Source of the DNA: Melampsora larici-populina 98AG31
Lineage: Eukaryota; Basidiomycota; Pucciniomycetes; Pucciniales; Melampsoraceae
Direction: 5' to 3'
Length of the DNA: 64,000 nucleotides
Assembly: GCF_000204055.1 (NCBI RefSeq)
Contig: NW_006768784.1
Location: 793,323 to 857,322, forward strand
The stretch's first letter is position 1; each line of letters opens with the position of its first letter. Below the pieces are notes generated by a model, which did no database searches, was not told the origin of the DNA, and worked only from the letters and a program-made list of their open reading frames with translations. The position numbers and the translations under genes were made by a program. Below are positions 1 to 10,602 of this stretch, in pieces.

Positions 1-728
1 AAAGATGAGGAACATCAATATCCGCAATGGCCTTGGAATTCCAGTCACGACAGTCCAATCTGTCATTGCTAGATTCAAGATCAAAGATTCAGTTGAGCAT
101 CAAAGACCTACAGGGCAACCATCTCTGTTGACCAATTGTGATCTCTGACATCTTGAGTGTGATGTCAAAAAAACTCGCCAAGCTCCCATGTGTGAGTTGG
201 TCCAGGAATCGGCAACAAAAGCTAGTGCTACTACAATCTGGCTGGCTCTGAAATCACTCGGTTACAACTCAAGAGTGGCAATAGTCAAACCGTATTTGAA
301 TCCTAAACATAAAGCTGCACGTCTTGAGTTTGCAAAAAGTCATCTGGCGTGGACTGTGGATGATTGGAACCAATTCATCTGGACGGATGAATCAACCTTT
401 GAGATTGGGAAGCCTTATTGCAAAGTTTGGGTTTGGCAAAAAGTGACAGAAAAGTATGAGGCATTCTGCTTGGCACCCTCTTTCAAGTCAGGTCGTAGTT
501 CAGTGATGGTCTGGGGTGGTTTCATTCCTGGACACAAGCTCAAGCTTGAAATCATGGAGCCTGGTTGTCAAGACTTGGACAACTTTATCAAGCAAGTGTA
601 CAAAAAATTGTTAGGACCCTTTTTGAACAAGTCATCCAATAACAAAGATCTCATTTTGATGGAGGATGGAGCCCCAGTGCATCACTCTAAACTTTCCTCC
701 AAATGGCGTGAGAAAGAAGGGATAGTTA
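1..728 (+). pseudogene. Tc1-type transposase, 5' part, broken
   Basis: This is the front part of a Tc1/mariner-superfamily transposase whose true start lies left of the window. The first ~45 readable codons look like the helix-turn-helix DNA-binding region. The catalytic core follows, with the motif WTDEST (first Asp) near 385 and MEDGAPVHH (second Asp) near 660, plus VMVWGG in between. The frame has an in-frame TGA at 146-148, where an Arg CGA codon would fit. At 727-728 the gene is cut at a TA by a 14.2 kb insertion; the missing third catalytic block lies at 14921-15116 in the same orientation. It cannot make an active transposase. The family call is secure; the join to the distal half is inferred from the conserved order of the motifs. 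Confidence 0.85.
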
Positions 729-808
729 CAGCTGTTGTAATATCTATCAGCCGGTTTTCGAACAGATGTGTCATGTCTGGATTTTACTCTGGAAGTCCAA
801 AATTCAAA
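729..808 (+). repeat. Left terminal inverted repeat of the 14.2 kb element
   Basis: It starts CAGCTGTTGTAATATCTATC and carries the block AACAGATGTGTC about 30 bp in. The same block, with a few substitutions, is found inverted at the other end. The two arms have diverged, so the element is not recent. Confidence 0.75.
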
Positions 809-1042
809 AAAAAGACAAGATTTGGCCACTCTCAGATTAAAGCGTATTGTTCTTCCTTTAAGACAAGACCAACTCTTTTGTCTTTCCTCTCCTGACCCTT
901 TTTCATCTCTCTCTTTCTGGCTACTCACTTTTCACATCAATTACCGGTAGACCCACTTCTTATCGCGTGATGTCATCTCATAAGATGCCACTTTCTCTAT
1001 GGCATCATCTCGATCCTCCACCCTCCTACCCCAGCAAATCGA

Positions 1043-1201
1043 TGTTATGAGCCCTTAGTAGACTATGCTTATACTGAGACTCACTCGAGTCCTTGTTCTG
1101 CCCGTGTGAGGTTTTTCTCCTAAACCTCACGTTGCAATCTCATTATCATCTAAGGCCACCTTTCTCGTAGTCCCTTGATCCCATCAACTGAGGTCCTAAT
1201 A
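1043..1201 (+). repeat. 5' LTR of the gypsy element
   Basis: The 159 bp LTR begins TGTTATGAGCCC and ends CCTAATA. It is the same, base for base by eye, as 6962-7120. The target duplication ATCGA lies just before it. Confidence 0.93.
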
Positions 1202-1593
1202 TATTGCAACGTCTATCTCAAGATCAACGGCCTACGACAAGTTTAAGAAGAAACAAGAAAGAAGAAAGTTAAAAGAAAAAGTTTAAAACGAAAAGTCAAG
1301 AAGAAGAAGAATAAAAAAGTTTAAAGTTAATTAAAGTTCAAGATCAGTACAATAGTCAAATCTTAAAAAAGTTCAAAGTTGTCAAACTCTCTAACCCCGC
1401 AATCCGAGTGAATTCAAATCATTGAAGATCTTATTACCTCATCTAGTTGAATAATCAGTACTCAAGATTATTCCACCACTGAATTCTAGTCACCACGCCC
1501 AACTTCATCGTACCAAGTGATTCGACTTCCGAGTCGAGTAGGAGATCAATAGATCATCCAAGCGAGGTCTTCCACGAACTCAACGAGGACGTG

Positions 1594-2718
1594 ATGGAAC
1601 CAGAAAATGAACCAACCTTATCCGAAGTATTGAGACAGCTGAATCTCCTGTCAGTTCAATTCTTGGAAGTTAAAACGAGTCTTGCAGAAGAAACGCAAAG
1701 ACGTCAAGATGCCGAGAACCGGCTTCAACAATTTGAAACGGCTCAATCGCACAACGTGCATACGTCTCAAACTGCTGCAACGCAGCCGGCTGCTTCTCCG
1801 ATGCCCACCCCACAACCTGTTTATGTTAATCAAACAGTGCAAGCCCAACGCCAGCCTAAGATGTCTACTCCAGACAAGTTCGATGGTAGCAAAGGCTCGA
1901 AGGCCGAGGTGTTTATGAATCAACTGGGGTTGTACATGCAATTGAATAACCACCTATTCGCCAACGATCAGGCTAAGGTCGCGTTTGCATTATCGTACAC
2001 ATCTGGAAAGGCTAGCATATGGGGTCAGAGCTTAACTGATCAGCTTCTCGACCCGAACCTGTCAGACTCAGTAACCTGGACTAGATTTATTGATTCTTTT
2101 AAAGCGACTTTCTTCGATTCAGAAAGAGTAACTAAAGCAGAGAAAGAAATGAGGGAATTGAAACAAAAAGGAACGGTCTCAGACTATTGGATTAGATTCT
2201 CAGAGTTATCATTAGTAATTAAATGGCCCCAAAACATATTGATGTCACATTTCGAACAAGGGTTGAAGAGAGAAATTCGAGTTTACATGGTTAATGGAGA
2301 ATTTGAAGATGCTGAAGGCATGGCAAAGTACGCTATTAAGCTAGACAACAAGCTGCACCAACGAACTCACAAAATCAGCTACTCTTCTTCAGCATCAACG
2401 TCAAACCCGATCCCTTCAGCCGATCCTGATGCAATGGATTGTTCGGCCTATAAGCTAAATATTTCAAATGAGGAGTACAAGCGTAGAGGAAGTGTTAGAG
2501 CGTGTTACAAGTGTGGTAAAACAGGCCATTTTATAGCTGAATGCTTTGTTGGAAAACGAGGAAGAGGGTGGAACTCAAGTTTTAAGAATGATTCAGCTGA
2601 GAGTAAATTGAAAGCAAGGATAGCAGAGCTCGAGAGTCAATTAGGAGGAAGTAGTAGTAGTGTTGTAGGAAGTGGTAGTCAAGCTGACTCGTCAAAAAAT
2701 GGCGAAGCTCGGGAGTGA
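1594..2718 (+). CDS. Gag of the gypsy element
   Basis: This capsid/nucleocapsid protein of 374 residues has an N-terminal coiled-coil-like region (residues ~5-50), a retrotransposon gag domain (~85-245) and one CCHC zinc knuckle, CYKCGKTGHFIAEC, near residues 304-317. The ATG at 1594 is chosen because the codon before it is GTG and no better start lies upstream. Gag packages the element's RNA in cytoplasmic virus-like particles. Its stop at 2716-2718 overlaps the pol frame by four bases in a -1 relation, so pol is probably made by frameshifting or reinitiation. The frame is intact. Confidence 0.92.
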   Translation: MEPENEPTLSEVLRQLNLLSVQFLEVKTSLAEETQRRQDAENRLQQFETAQSHNVHTSQTAATQPAASPMPTPQPVYVNQTVQAQRQPKMSTPDKFDGSKGSKAEVFMNQLGLYMQLNNHLFANDQAKVAFALSYTSGKASIWGQSLTDQLLDPNLSDSVTWTRFIDSFKATFFDSERVTKAEKEMRELKQKGTVSDYWIRFSELSLVIKWPQNILMSHFEQGLKREIRVYMVNGEFEDAEGMAKYAIKLDNKLHQRTHKISYSSSASTSNPIPSADPDAMDCSAYKLNISNEEYKRRGSVRACYKCGKTGHFIAECFVGKRGRGWNSSFKNDSAESKLKARIAELESQLGGSSSSVVGSGSQADSSKNGEARE

Positions 2719-5700
2719 ATGTTGTGCCTCCCCCGAGCAAACCGTGTGTGGAAGAATTAGGCGATATTAGCAATCTAGAAATGAAAGATACTAGAATTAT
2801 TGATCTTATTTGCTTAACAGACCCACACAATGCCACAACCACCCTTGCCCGCGCGCTCATTTACAGCGGAGCAACGCACGAAGCTGTAAGTAATAGCTTT
2901 GTGAAGAAACACGCCTTACCCACGTCCCCTCTCCAAGAGCCAAGAAGTGTAGTTGGTTTCAGTGGCCATGTCACTCAAATCAATGAAGTAGGTGAATTTG
3001 TAGTCAATAAGGAAGAGTCACTTACAACCTTCATAGTCACTCAACTACGCGATAAATACGATGTAATACTCGGGATGCCGTGGATAAGAAAGAACCACTC
3101 AAGTATTGATTGGAAGAATGGCAAATTGAAGAAAGTCGAAAGCTGCATTGCGACTATTGAAACAGTTCCGTCTGTTCCAATGGTTTTGTCTGGTCCGTCA
3201 ACAGCCTCGATGGCATCTATGGAGCCTGATAGGCACGCTAGGAACCGTGACGAGGGGGTGGAGTTGACTAACTCATTTACACCCCCGCAATGTGAGTACG
3301 ATTCGCCATCAGATCCTACACCAATTGAAACAGATTACAAGCTTTTATCCCTCCTAGAGTTACCCGAAGCCAAGAAGTTGTGTCAGGAAGAAGCAAATCA
3401 TGTCAAGTTAAAGCAGGAATATGTCCCAGATGCCACGTCTTCAAGTCCGAAAAACCCTCTAGAAAGCCAGTCGAGCAACATGGAGGAAGTTAGGAACTAT
3501 GAAGAGGGGGTGGAGTCTAGCAGTTTAGACTCACAAACACCCCCGCAACGTGAGTGTGCTAATGTTGTATCAAAAAATGTTGAAAGAAAAGATTGCAATC
3601 AAAACTCTCTCCTAAATAACAGACCCGTGAAACAATCAACGACTTACCAACAGAAAGGACTGCAAGCGCTGAGAATGTTAGGAAACAAGCTACCCACACG
3701 ATCATACGCAAGTATAGCGGCCGCCAAGACTTCTTGGAACATCTCAGCCAAGCTCGCAGCGCAACAAACGAAGGACCTACCAGTAAAAACTGCCGCCGAA
3801 CTAGTACCAAAGACGTATCATGACTACCTCGAGATGTTCGAAAAAAGCAAAGCCAACGTCCTGCCACCACATAGGCCTTACGACTTCCGTGTTGACCTGG
3901 TGCCGGGAGCTACCCCTCAAGCTGGTCGAATAATCCCATTATCTCCGAAAGAAAACGAAGCATTAAACGAAATGATTGAAAAAGGCCTGTCTAATGGTAC
4001 AATTAGAAGGACTACCTCTCCTTGGGCGGCGCCCGTCCTGTTCACTGGGAAAAAAGATGGGAATCTACGCCTGTGTTTTGATTATCAACGATTGAATGCT
4101 TTGACTATCAAAAACAAATACCCCTTACCTCTAACGATGGAATTGATCGACAGTTTACTTGATGCTGACCAATTCACAAGCCTTGATATGCGGAACGGGT
4201 ATAATAATCTAAGAGTAAGGGAAGGTGATGAAGCTAAGCTAGCTTTTATCTGCAGAGCTGGTCAATTTGAACCCCTGACGATGCCATTTGGTCCAACTGG
4301 AGCACCGGGATTCTTTCAGTATTTCATTCAGGACATCTTAAGAGCGCACATTGGAAAAGACGTAGCAGCATATCAAGATGATATCCTAATATACACTAAG
4401 CCAGGAGAAGATCATGAAAGCAAAGTGAAAGAAATCCTTGAAATCCTTCGAAAGCAAAACATATGGTTAAAACCAGAGAAATGCAAGTTCTCCAAGAAAG
4501 AAGTCACGTACCTTGGTCTAGTAATCTCTAGGAATCAGATTAGAATGGATGAAGCTAAAATAAAAGCTGTAAGAGACTGGCCGGCCCCTAAAAACTTATC
4601 AGAGGTGCATATGTTCTTAGGATTTGCGAACTTCTATAGAAGGTTTATATCTCACTTTTCCGAAACAACACGATCACTGCACGAACTATCTCAAAAGAAC
4701 ACCCCGTTCATCTGGACAAATCAACGCCAACTGGCATTCGAGAGTCTCAAGGAGTCTTTCACATCAGCTCCTGTTCTAAAGATTGCAGATCCTTACCGTC
4801 CATTCATTCTAGAATGTGACTGTTCAGATTTCGCACTTGGAGCGGTACTATCACAAGTCTCTGGTGACGACAACGAATTACATCCTGTAGCCTTTTTATC
4901 GAGATCACTATTGCAAGCAGAAAGGAACTACGAGGTGTTCAACAAAGAATTGTTGGCAGTTGTATCAGCCTTTAAAGAGTGGTGTCAGTACCTTGAAGGA
5001 AATCCTCATCAATTAAAGGTCGTGGTTTACACTGATCATAAGAATCTACAATCACTTATGACTACTAAAGAGCTTACCAGAAGACAAGCAAGATGGGCTG
5101 AAGTGTTAGGAAGTTTTGATTTCGAGATTCGGTTTCGACCTGGAAGACAATCCACAAAGCCCGACGCTTTATCACGACGACCTGACTTAGCACCGTCAAA
5201 GGAAGAGAAGTTAACATTTGGACAATTACTGAAACCTCAAAACTTGCCTCCAGACGCCTTTATTGATGCTATTGAGTCTCTAGACGAATGGGTGGAAAAC
5301 GACGAATTGAAGATTGAATGCCCAGAAATTAGTGAACTGATAATCAGCGCTGAGGATGAACATGAACCTGAACTTATCTGGGGGGACTCCGAAATACTGA
5401 ATCAAATAAGGACACATTCGAAGAAGGACGAACATATCTCTGAAATTATGAAGCTATATGAAGAAATGCCAAACTCAAAGCATTTGTTGGAATACTCAGT
5501 TGAACAAGGAGTGTTATATAGAAATGAGAAAGTAGAAGTACCCGACAATCCGGAAATTAAAGCTCAAATATTACGTTCGAGACATGACAGCAAAATTGCT
5601 GGACACCCAGGACGGTCAAGAACATTAGCCTTAATCAAGAGGTCTTATTTCTGGCCTTCAATGAAGGCGTATGTAAACAAGTATGTGGATGGATGTGGAT

Positions 5701-6479
5701 CTTGTCAAAGAGTGAAAGCACGCACCACTAAACCGTTTGGAAGCTTACAACCCTTACCAATCCCAAGTGGTCCATGGACAGATATCTGCTATGATCTAAT
5801 AACTGACCTACCTAAGTCTAATGGCTGCGACTGCATATTAACAGTGGTTGACAGGTTAACGAAAATGGCGCACTTTATTCCTTGTTCAAAATCAATAATG
5901 TCAGAAGAACTTGCTCGCTTAATGATCAATAACGTATGGCGCCTGCATGGAACCCCTAAAACAATTACCTCGGACAGAGGTAGTGTATTTATTTCTCGAA
6001 TCACAAAGGAAATGAATTCGAAACTAGGGATCGCCACCCAAGCTTCGACGGCTTATCACCCTCAAACGGATGGACAATCAGAAATAACGAACAAGGCAGT
6101 AGAGCAGTACTTGAGACACTTCACGTCTTATATGCAAGATGATTGGAATTCATTACTACCCATGGCCGAGTTTTCTTACAATAACAACATACATGTGTCC
6201 ATTGGGATGTCTCCCTTCAAAGCTAATTACGGCTATGATGTTGCCTTTACAGGGATTCCATCAGACGACCAATGCCTACCAGCTGTAGAAGACAGGATTA
6301 ATCAAATCCGGGAGGTGCAACAAGAATTGAAAAGCGCTATGGAACAAGCTCAAAGTGAAATGAAGAGGCAATTTAACAAGAAAGTGCTACAGTCGCCGAA
6401 TTGGGAGAAGGGTGAAGAAGTGTGGCTGAACAGCAAACACATCTCAACGACAAGACCATCAGCTAAGTTTGGACATTGA
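2715..6479 (+). CDS. Pol of the gypsy element (PR-RT-RH-IN), cut short
   Basis: The polyprotein frame is open for 1254 codons; the first ATG is at 2719. It carries an aspartic protease (~residue 50), a reverse transcriptase with YQDDILIY (~553), RNase H (ECDCSDFALGAVL ~700 and YTDHKNL ~775), and an integrase with an HHCC finger (HDSKIAGHPG and CGSCQ, ~956-1000), then the DDE core (YDLITDL, SDRGS, HPQTDGQSE). Two defects show. The protease reads YSGAT where the family has DSGAT, so its catalytic Asp is missing. A TGA at 6477-6479 stops translation before the chromodomain, which continues in the same frame. The RT, RH and IN key residues are present, so the protein could still act if processed by another copy's protease. 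Confidence 0.92.
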   Translation: MNVVPPPSKPCVEELGDISNLEMKDTRIIDLICLTDPHNATTTLARALIYSGATHEAVSNSFVKKHALPTSPLQEPRSVVGFSGHVTQINEVGEFVVNKEESLTTFIVTQLRDKYDVILGMPWIRKNHSSIDWKNGKLKKVESCIATIETVPSVPMVLSGPSTASMASMEPDRHARNRDEGVELTNSFTPPQCEYDSPSDPTPIETDYKLLSLLELPEAKKLCQEEANHVKLKQEYVPDATSSSPKNPLESQSSNMEEVRNYEEGVESSSLDSQTPPQRECANVVSKNVERKDCNQNSLLNNRPVKQSTTYQQKGLQALRMLGNKLPTRSYASIAAAKTSWNISAKLAAQQTKDLPVKTAAELVPKTYHDYLEMFEKSKANVLPPHRPYDFRVDLVPGATPQAGRIIPLSPKENEALNEMIEKGLSNGTIRRTTSPWAAPVLFTGKKDGNLRLCFDYQRLNALTIKNKYPLPLTMELIDSLLDADQFTSLDMRNGYNNLRVREGDEAKLAFICRAGQFEPLTMPFGPTGAPGFFQYFIQDILRAHIGKDVAAYQDDILIYTKPGEDHESKVKEILEILRKQNIWLKPEKCKFSKKEVTYLGLVISRNQIRMDEAKIKAVRDWPAPKNLSEVHMFLGFANFYRRFISHFSETTRSLHELSQKNTPFIWTNQRQLAFESLKESFTSAPVLKIADPYRPFILECDCSDFALGAVLSQVSGDDNELHPVAFLSRSLLQAERNYEVFNKELLAVVSAFKEWCQYLEGNPHQLKVVVYTDHKNLQSLMTTKELTRRQARWAEVLGSFDFEIRFRPGRQSTKPDALSRRPDLAPSKEEKLTFGQLLKPQNLPPDAFIDAIESLDEWVENDELKIECPEISELIISAEDEHEPELIWGDSEILNQIRTHSKKDEHISEIMKLYEEMPNSKHLLEYSVEQGVLYRNEKVEVPDNPEIKAQILRSRHDSKIAGHPGRSRTLALIKRSYFWPSMKAYVNKYVDGCGSCQRVKARTTKPFGSLQPLPIPSGPWTDICYDLITDLPKSNGCDCILTVVDRLTKMAHFIPCSKSIMSEELARLMINNVWRLHGTPKTITSDRGSVFISRITKEMNSKLGIATQASTAYHPQTDGQSEITNKAVEQYLRHFTSYMQDDWNSLLPMAEFSYNNNIHVSIGMSPFKANYGYDVAFTGIPSDDQCLPAVEDRINQIREVQQELKSAMEQAQSEMKRQFNKKVLQSPNWEKGEEVWLNSKHISTTRPSAKFGH

Positions 6480-6872
6480 TGGCTTGGACCATACATGATA
6501 GAGAAAAAAGTTACTGATAATGCATACAAACTGACATTGCCTGACTCGATGAAATCTGTACATCCAGTGTTCCACGTTAGCCTGTTACGAAAATTTACCT
6601 CAAGCCAGATTTCACATCAAAGAAACACAGAACCGCCTCCAGTGATTATTCAAGACAACGAAGAATTTGAAGTAAATGAAGTGCTAGACAAGAGAAGAAG
6701 GGGAAATAAGATTGAGTACTTAATTAATTGGAAGGGGTATAGTGCGGAGCATGATTCGTGGGAACCAGAAGAAGGAGTAAGGAATGCAAGTGAGTTAGTA
6801 GAAGAGTTTAACAAGAAGTACCCAGGAAGAATAAATTCAAAAAATAGGAAAAGGAGAATGGTGAGAGGGTGA
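6480..6872 (+). pseudogene. Chromodomain tail of gypsy integrase, cut off by TGA
   Basis: These codons are in the same frame as pol and follow a single TGA. They read WLGPY, then HPVFHVSLLRKF (the GPY/F-type integrase C-terminus), then a chromodomain with EYLINWKGY and DSWEPEEG near 6712-6770, ending at a stop at 6870-6872. The chromodomain steers integration to heterochromatin in chromoviruses. CAT TGA TGG would be CAT CGA TGG before a single C-to-T change in TCG context. It is unlikely to be translated in this copy. Confidence 0.85.
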
Positions 6873-6961
6873 CACTTTTTCCCCAAGTGGGTTTTTTAAT
6901 GCAAACCCGTGGAAAGATGTTTAACTCAGCAACAGGGAGTTGAAACATAAAGGGGGAGTGG

Positions 6962-7120
6962 TGTTATGAGCCCTTAGTAGACTATGCTTATACTGAGACT
7001 CACTCGAGTCCTTGTTCTGCCCGTGTGAGGTTTTTCTCCTAAACCTCACGTTGCAATCTCATTATCATCTAAGGCCACCTTTCTCGTAGTCCCTTGATCC
7101 CATCAACTGAGGTCCTAATA
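6962..7120 (+). repeat. 3' LTR of the gypsy element
   Basis: Second copy of the 159 bp LTR. It follows the purine tract at 6949-6961 and is followed by ATCGA at 7121-7125. Confidence 0.93.
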
Positions 7121-7330
7121 ATCGATCCTTCCATTTCCCACATTATTGGCCAAATTGATCAATCATTTTTCCTTATCATCCTCCGTATTCTCCTTTTCTG
7201 CTGTGTTTAACCCCAGAAGTTTCCTCAGAGTCCCATTGACATCTTCCTATTTGTGTTTGTCGTGCATTTCATCCTTCCATTAGTATTTTGATTACTCCGA
7301 TGTTAATATTTCTTTTTTGTAGTTTTCCAA

Positions 7331-9345
7331 ATGTCCAACTCCTCATCAATGCCGCCACCTGCGACCCCCTTGACTGGCCACATGAACAATCGTCAGTACA
7401 TATCATTTCTTTTTTCACCGCTATCTTGTTTTATAATCCACTAATGATCTTCAATTTCAGTGTTTGATGAGCCTGATGATGGGGTGGGCGGCGATCAGCG
7501 ATCCACATCTATCAGGCAAAACCCTTTATGCCAAGTGGGGACAGTAGGTCGAGAGACCTTTGAAAAGAACAATCAGATGGCGATCGAGGTGTGATTCAAG
7601 ATCTACACCGACATGGAGGTTGAAATCAACGGTCCAACTCAGGGCACCCCAAAAGTTGGCGCTGGTAAGAAAGCAGCAAAGGCTGACAGACTGAATCTTG
7701 TAGATTCTAAGGCTATCAACACCGGCTTTCTAGAGATCCAGACTTGTCCGATTGGCATGAGTCTGAACGAGTTCAAAGACCTGGTGGCTGGAGCCTGCGA
7801 AGAGTATGAGGTTGGATTGAAAAATTTGATTCTCAATAGTGTTTTTTCGCCCGACTTGAAGTGGAAGACCACAGTAGGACACTTCAAGGTTGTTCTTGAT
7901 GGTGCAGTTCAATGGCAAAATTTTGTTGAAGCCCTCAAAAAATCAACCAGAAAAAAGGGAATCGTTTCAATCAAGAACAAGAATATGCAAGTCAGAGTGA
8001 GAGTAAGCAATAAGGTGAGTGTGATATTTTCTCAATTGTCAATATATTTCAACCTCAATTGAATAGTCTAGTCTAACATGTTGGTATTCACAGGAATCGG
8101 CTACCAAGAAACTTATTGCTGCGACTAATGGCACTGGGGCTGAAGATCAGGAATCTGAGGTATGTTTCCGTCATATCAAGTTTATAATATGATGCATTGA
8201 CTTTTTGATTATTTCTTCACACCAGGAATCGAAGAACAAGCAAGAGTTAAACACTCTGGCTAACCAGATTCTCAGCCAACATGTGATTGGAACGTACGCC
8301 GGAGAACCTGGTACTGTTTTGACCACCCCTTGGGATCCCAACTTTTGTTATTGATTGACTTACCCCGCGGCCTGGATTTGGGCTAAAGGTGTGGTAAGTC
8401 CATGTTTTGAAAGGCCAAATGTGTCCAATTTTGGTAGGTTAATCTTCATCTGATCTCTGTTCATGTACATAGATGGCGAAGATTGCCACCGTGCATATAC
8501 CACCCAATACTCCTGAATTTCAATATGAAATCAAGAAGAACCAGTGGATCCACCCCAACATGGGTGTGGATGACAGGGTTGGACTTTGATTGAAAGGGAG
8601 TTCTCATAAATTGTATGGTGCCAATCTCGTCTTGCGTGCCAAGTGTAACACCCAGCCTGGTGCCTCCGGTTCGTGGTCCAAAACATTCGACCTCCATGCC
8701 TGACATCAAGCCCAATGTGACAAAGATCGGGAATAAACTTGATGCTTTGGGCCCAACCGACTTGATTGATATCAAGCCCGACCTGAAGAAGATCAAGTTC
8801 AAGGAAAGTGAGCTTAGTGTCTTTGAATACATAGCTGACTAGAGTGCTGACTTGTTTTTTTGCCGCCTACCTCCAGATCTCAAAAGTTCCTTTGATCAAC
8901 CTATCTGTGTTTCCAGTGAGTATGAAAGTGACTGGTCCACCAAAGGTGAAAGCAGCAGTATCGAGTTTGAGGTCCAAAGACCATCCACCTCTCACACGGT
9001 TCAATTCAAGCTCTTCCTTGCCGACTGCAACATTGCGTTTGACGATGTCAAAACCCGCACCATTCTCAGAGAAGATGGAATGGTTTTGTGGACCAACTTG
9101 ATTCCGAGTGTGAAACTCACTGAAGCAATTTTAACTGCCAAAGGCATGGACCGTCAAATTGCCAACCGCCTGATGACCGAAGCTCAAGCCCGTTACTTGA
9201 AATGTAAGATAAGAGACTTTCCATTTGGCAGTTGTCCACATGATGTAACTGTTTGTACTGATTACTTTGGCCTCTTTTTCCTGGCTTTCTATCTCAGGAT
9301 TGACCTCAACCACCAAACATGTGTTATCGACTGGACCACCCGTTG
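7331..9345 (+). pseudogene. Multi-exon cargo gene of the 14.2 kb element, unknown function
   Basis: I do not recognise the protein. A consistent spliced frame can be read: exons 7331-7391, 7461-8014, 8094-8159, 8226-8393 and from 8473, with donors GTCAGT, GTGAGT, GTATGT, GTAAGT, and AG acceptors. Phases fit throughout. The frame is broken by TGA at 7592-7594, 8352-8354 and 8587-8589, each explicable as CGA to TGA. After ~8660 it shifts, continuing through PDIKPNVTKIGNKLDALG and then a last open block 8873-9210 containing WTNLIPSVKLTEAIL. No signal peptide or membrane segment is visible. It lies between the gypsy insertion and the pogo insertion and is the only non-transposase gene seen inside the large element, so it was probably carried by it. 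Confidence 0.55.
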
Positions 9346-10116
9346 ATCAGATGTTCACTCGAAATGATTTGTTACCCTGTGGCTCAAAATGATCATCATC
9401 GACAACCTCAAAATCTTCTTTTTAGTTTGTTCTATTCTTGTTCAGCTCAGCAAATTGCAAACTTATCCAAATCTGAACAGCTGAATATCTACAGTTTTAT
9501 TTCCTTATTGTTACACAAACTATTAAACCTGTTTGCAACTGAGTCAGTTTCTTTATGTGGATTTTTACCTTATCTCATCCTCAGTTGTCTTGTGTTGTCT
9601 CGCCGCCAACATATTTACCTTGGATTACAAAATCCAAGGTATCCTCGGATGTAAAACCTTGGACAGAAGCTTCCCGAGGTTTTGATCCGAGGTAATTCTC
9701 AGGGCAAAAAAATCCCTTGGGCGGAAACCTTGGACAAGGTCTGTCCAAGGATTTGCCTCCAATGATGCTTAGGATTTCTCAACCCAAGGCATCTATGCTG
9801 GCAGTGTCTATGCTTGTTTAGAAATATCGTTGTAACTTTCTTTCAAGCGGGTCACAGTGATTTGGATAAAGCAGGATGATTGATTCATCCTGAAGATTGA
9901 TTAAATATATTGTTAGGTGCGTATTGTGTGATCAAATCTTTGAGAAATAAATTGTTATTTTTTTGTGTCATCAAACAAATGGAAATGTTTGATATCAGAT
10001 GAATCACGCACTGCCAATTCATCAACATACGCTGCCTCAGCGGGCATTGTACCTAATCATCAACTTGATGATCTTGATCTTGTAATCAAGGTCAAAAAAA
10101 GAGAGATTCTCCCTGG
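9346..10116. other. Non-coding stretch with CCTTGG repeats
   Basis: No gene is readable here. Between about 9617 and 9790 the motif CCTTGGA or its inverse TCCAAGG, plus the related CTCGG/CCGAG, recurs many times in both orientations over ~170 bp. This could fold or could be a sub-terminal region of a small element. The rest is featureless. Confidence 0.5.
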
Positions 10117-10602
10117 TACAGTTGACTTTGAGATAACCCATACCCTTTTATGGAACCCCAAAAGTATGGGCTATTGGGATTCTCTGCAATAACCCATATA
10201 TTAGTGGTTATGGGGTATTGCAGAGAATTTTTTGCAGAAGGCAAGATTTCATACGGTTCAAGAAGAGCGAGCGAGGAAAGACAATAGGTTAGGCTGGACT
10301 AGGGTTTTGGAATGAGCTGCGCTGAATGTACACAGAGCTCGCCGAGGAGCCCTCCCACAAGATCTCGCTTCCTCAGAATCTTCGTGCCTGAGGTAATTTG
10401 TGATTACATTGGCTGACTTAAGGAAGTCAGAGTATGCTGGGCGAGGAGGTACCTTGATCTCAGAGTGTTCTAGAGCAGAGAGAGGTGTGATCTGGTGTGA
10501 TGTTGTTGCGTTGTTTGATTGCTTTGAAGATTTCCTCCGGACTCCAGGTCTTGAGGCCACTCGTGTGCTCAGTGGTAGGATTTAGGAGTTCTGTAATGGA
10601 CA

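Larger units (their letters stand above)
1043..7120 (+). mobile_element. Ty3/gypsy chromovirus, full length
   Basis: The element is 6,078 bp with two 159 bp LTRs that look identical, flanked by the 5 bp target duplication ATCGA (1038-1042 and 7121-7125). A purine-rich tract (AAAGGGGGAGTGG, 6949-6961) directly precedes the 3' LTR. The leader from 1202 to 1593 is non-coding. The order gag, protease, RT, RNase H, integrase, chromodomain is that of chromoviruses. Identical LTRs imply a recent insertion into the older 14.2 kb element. It is nevertheless broken: the protease active site is altered and a TGA cuts pol before the chromodomain. The primer binding site was not matched to a tRNA. Confidence 0.95.
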
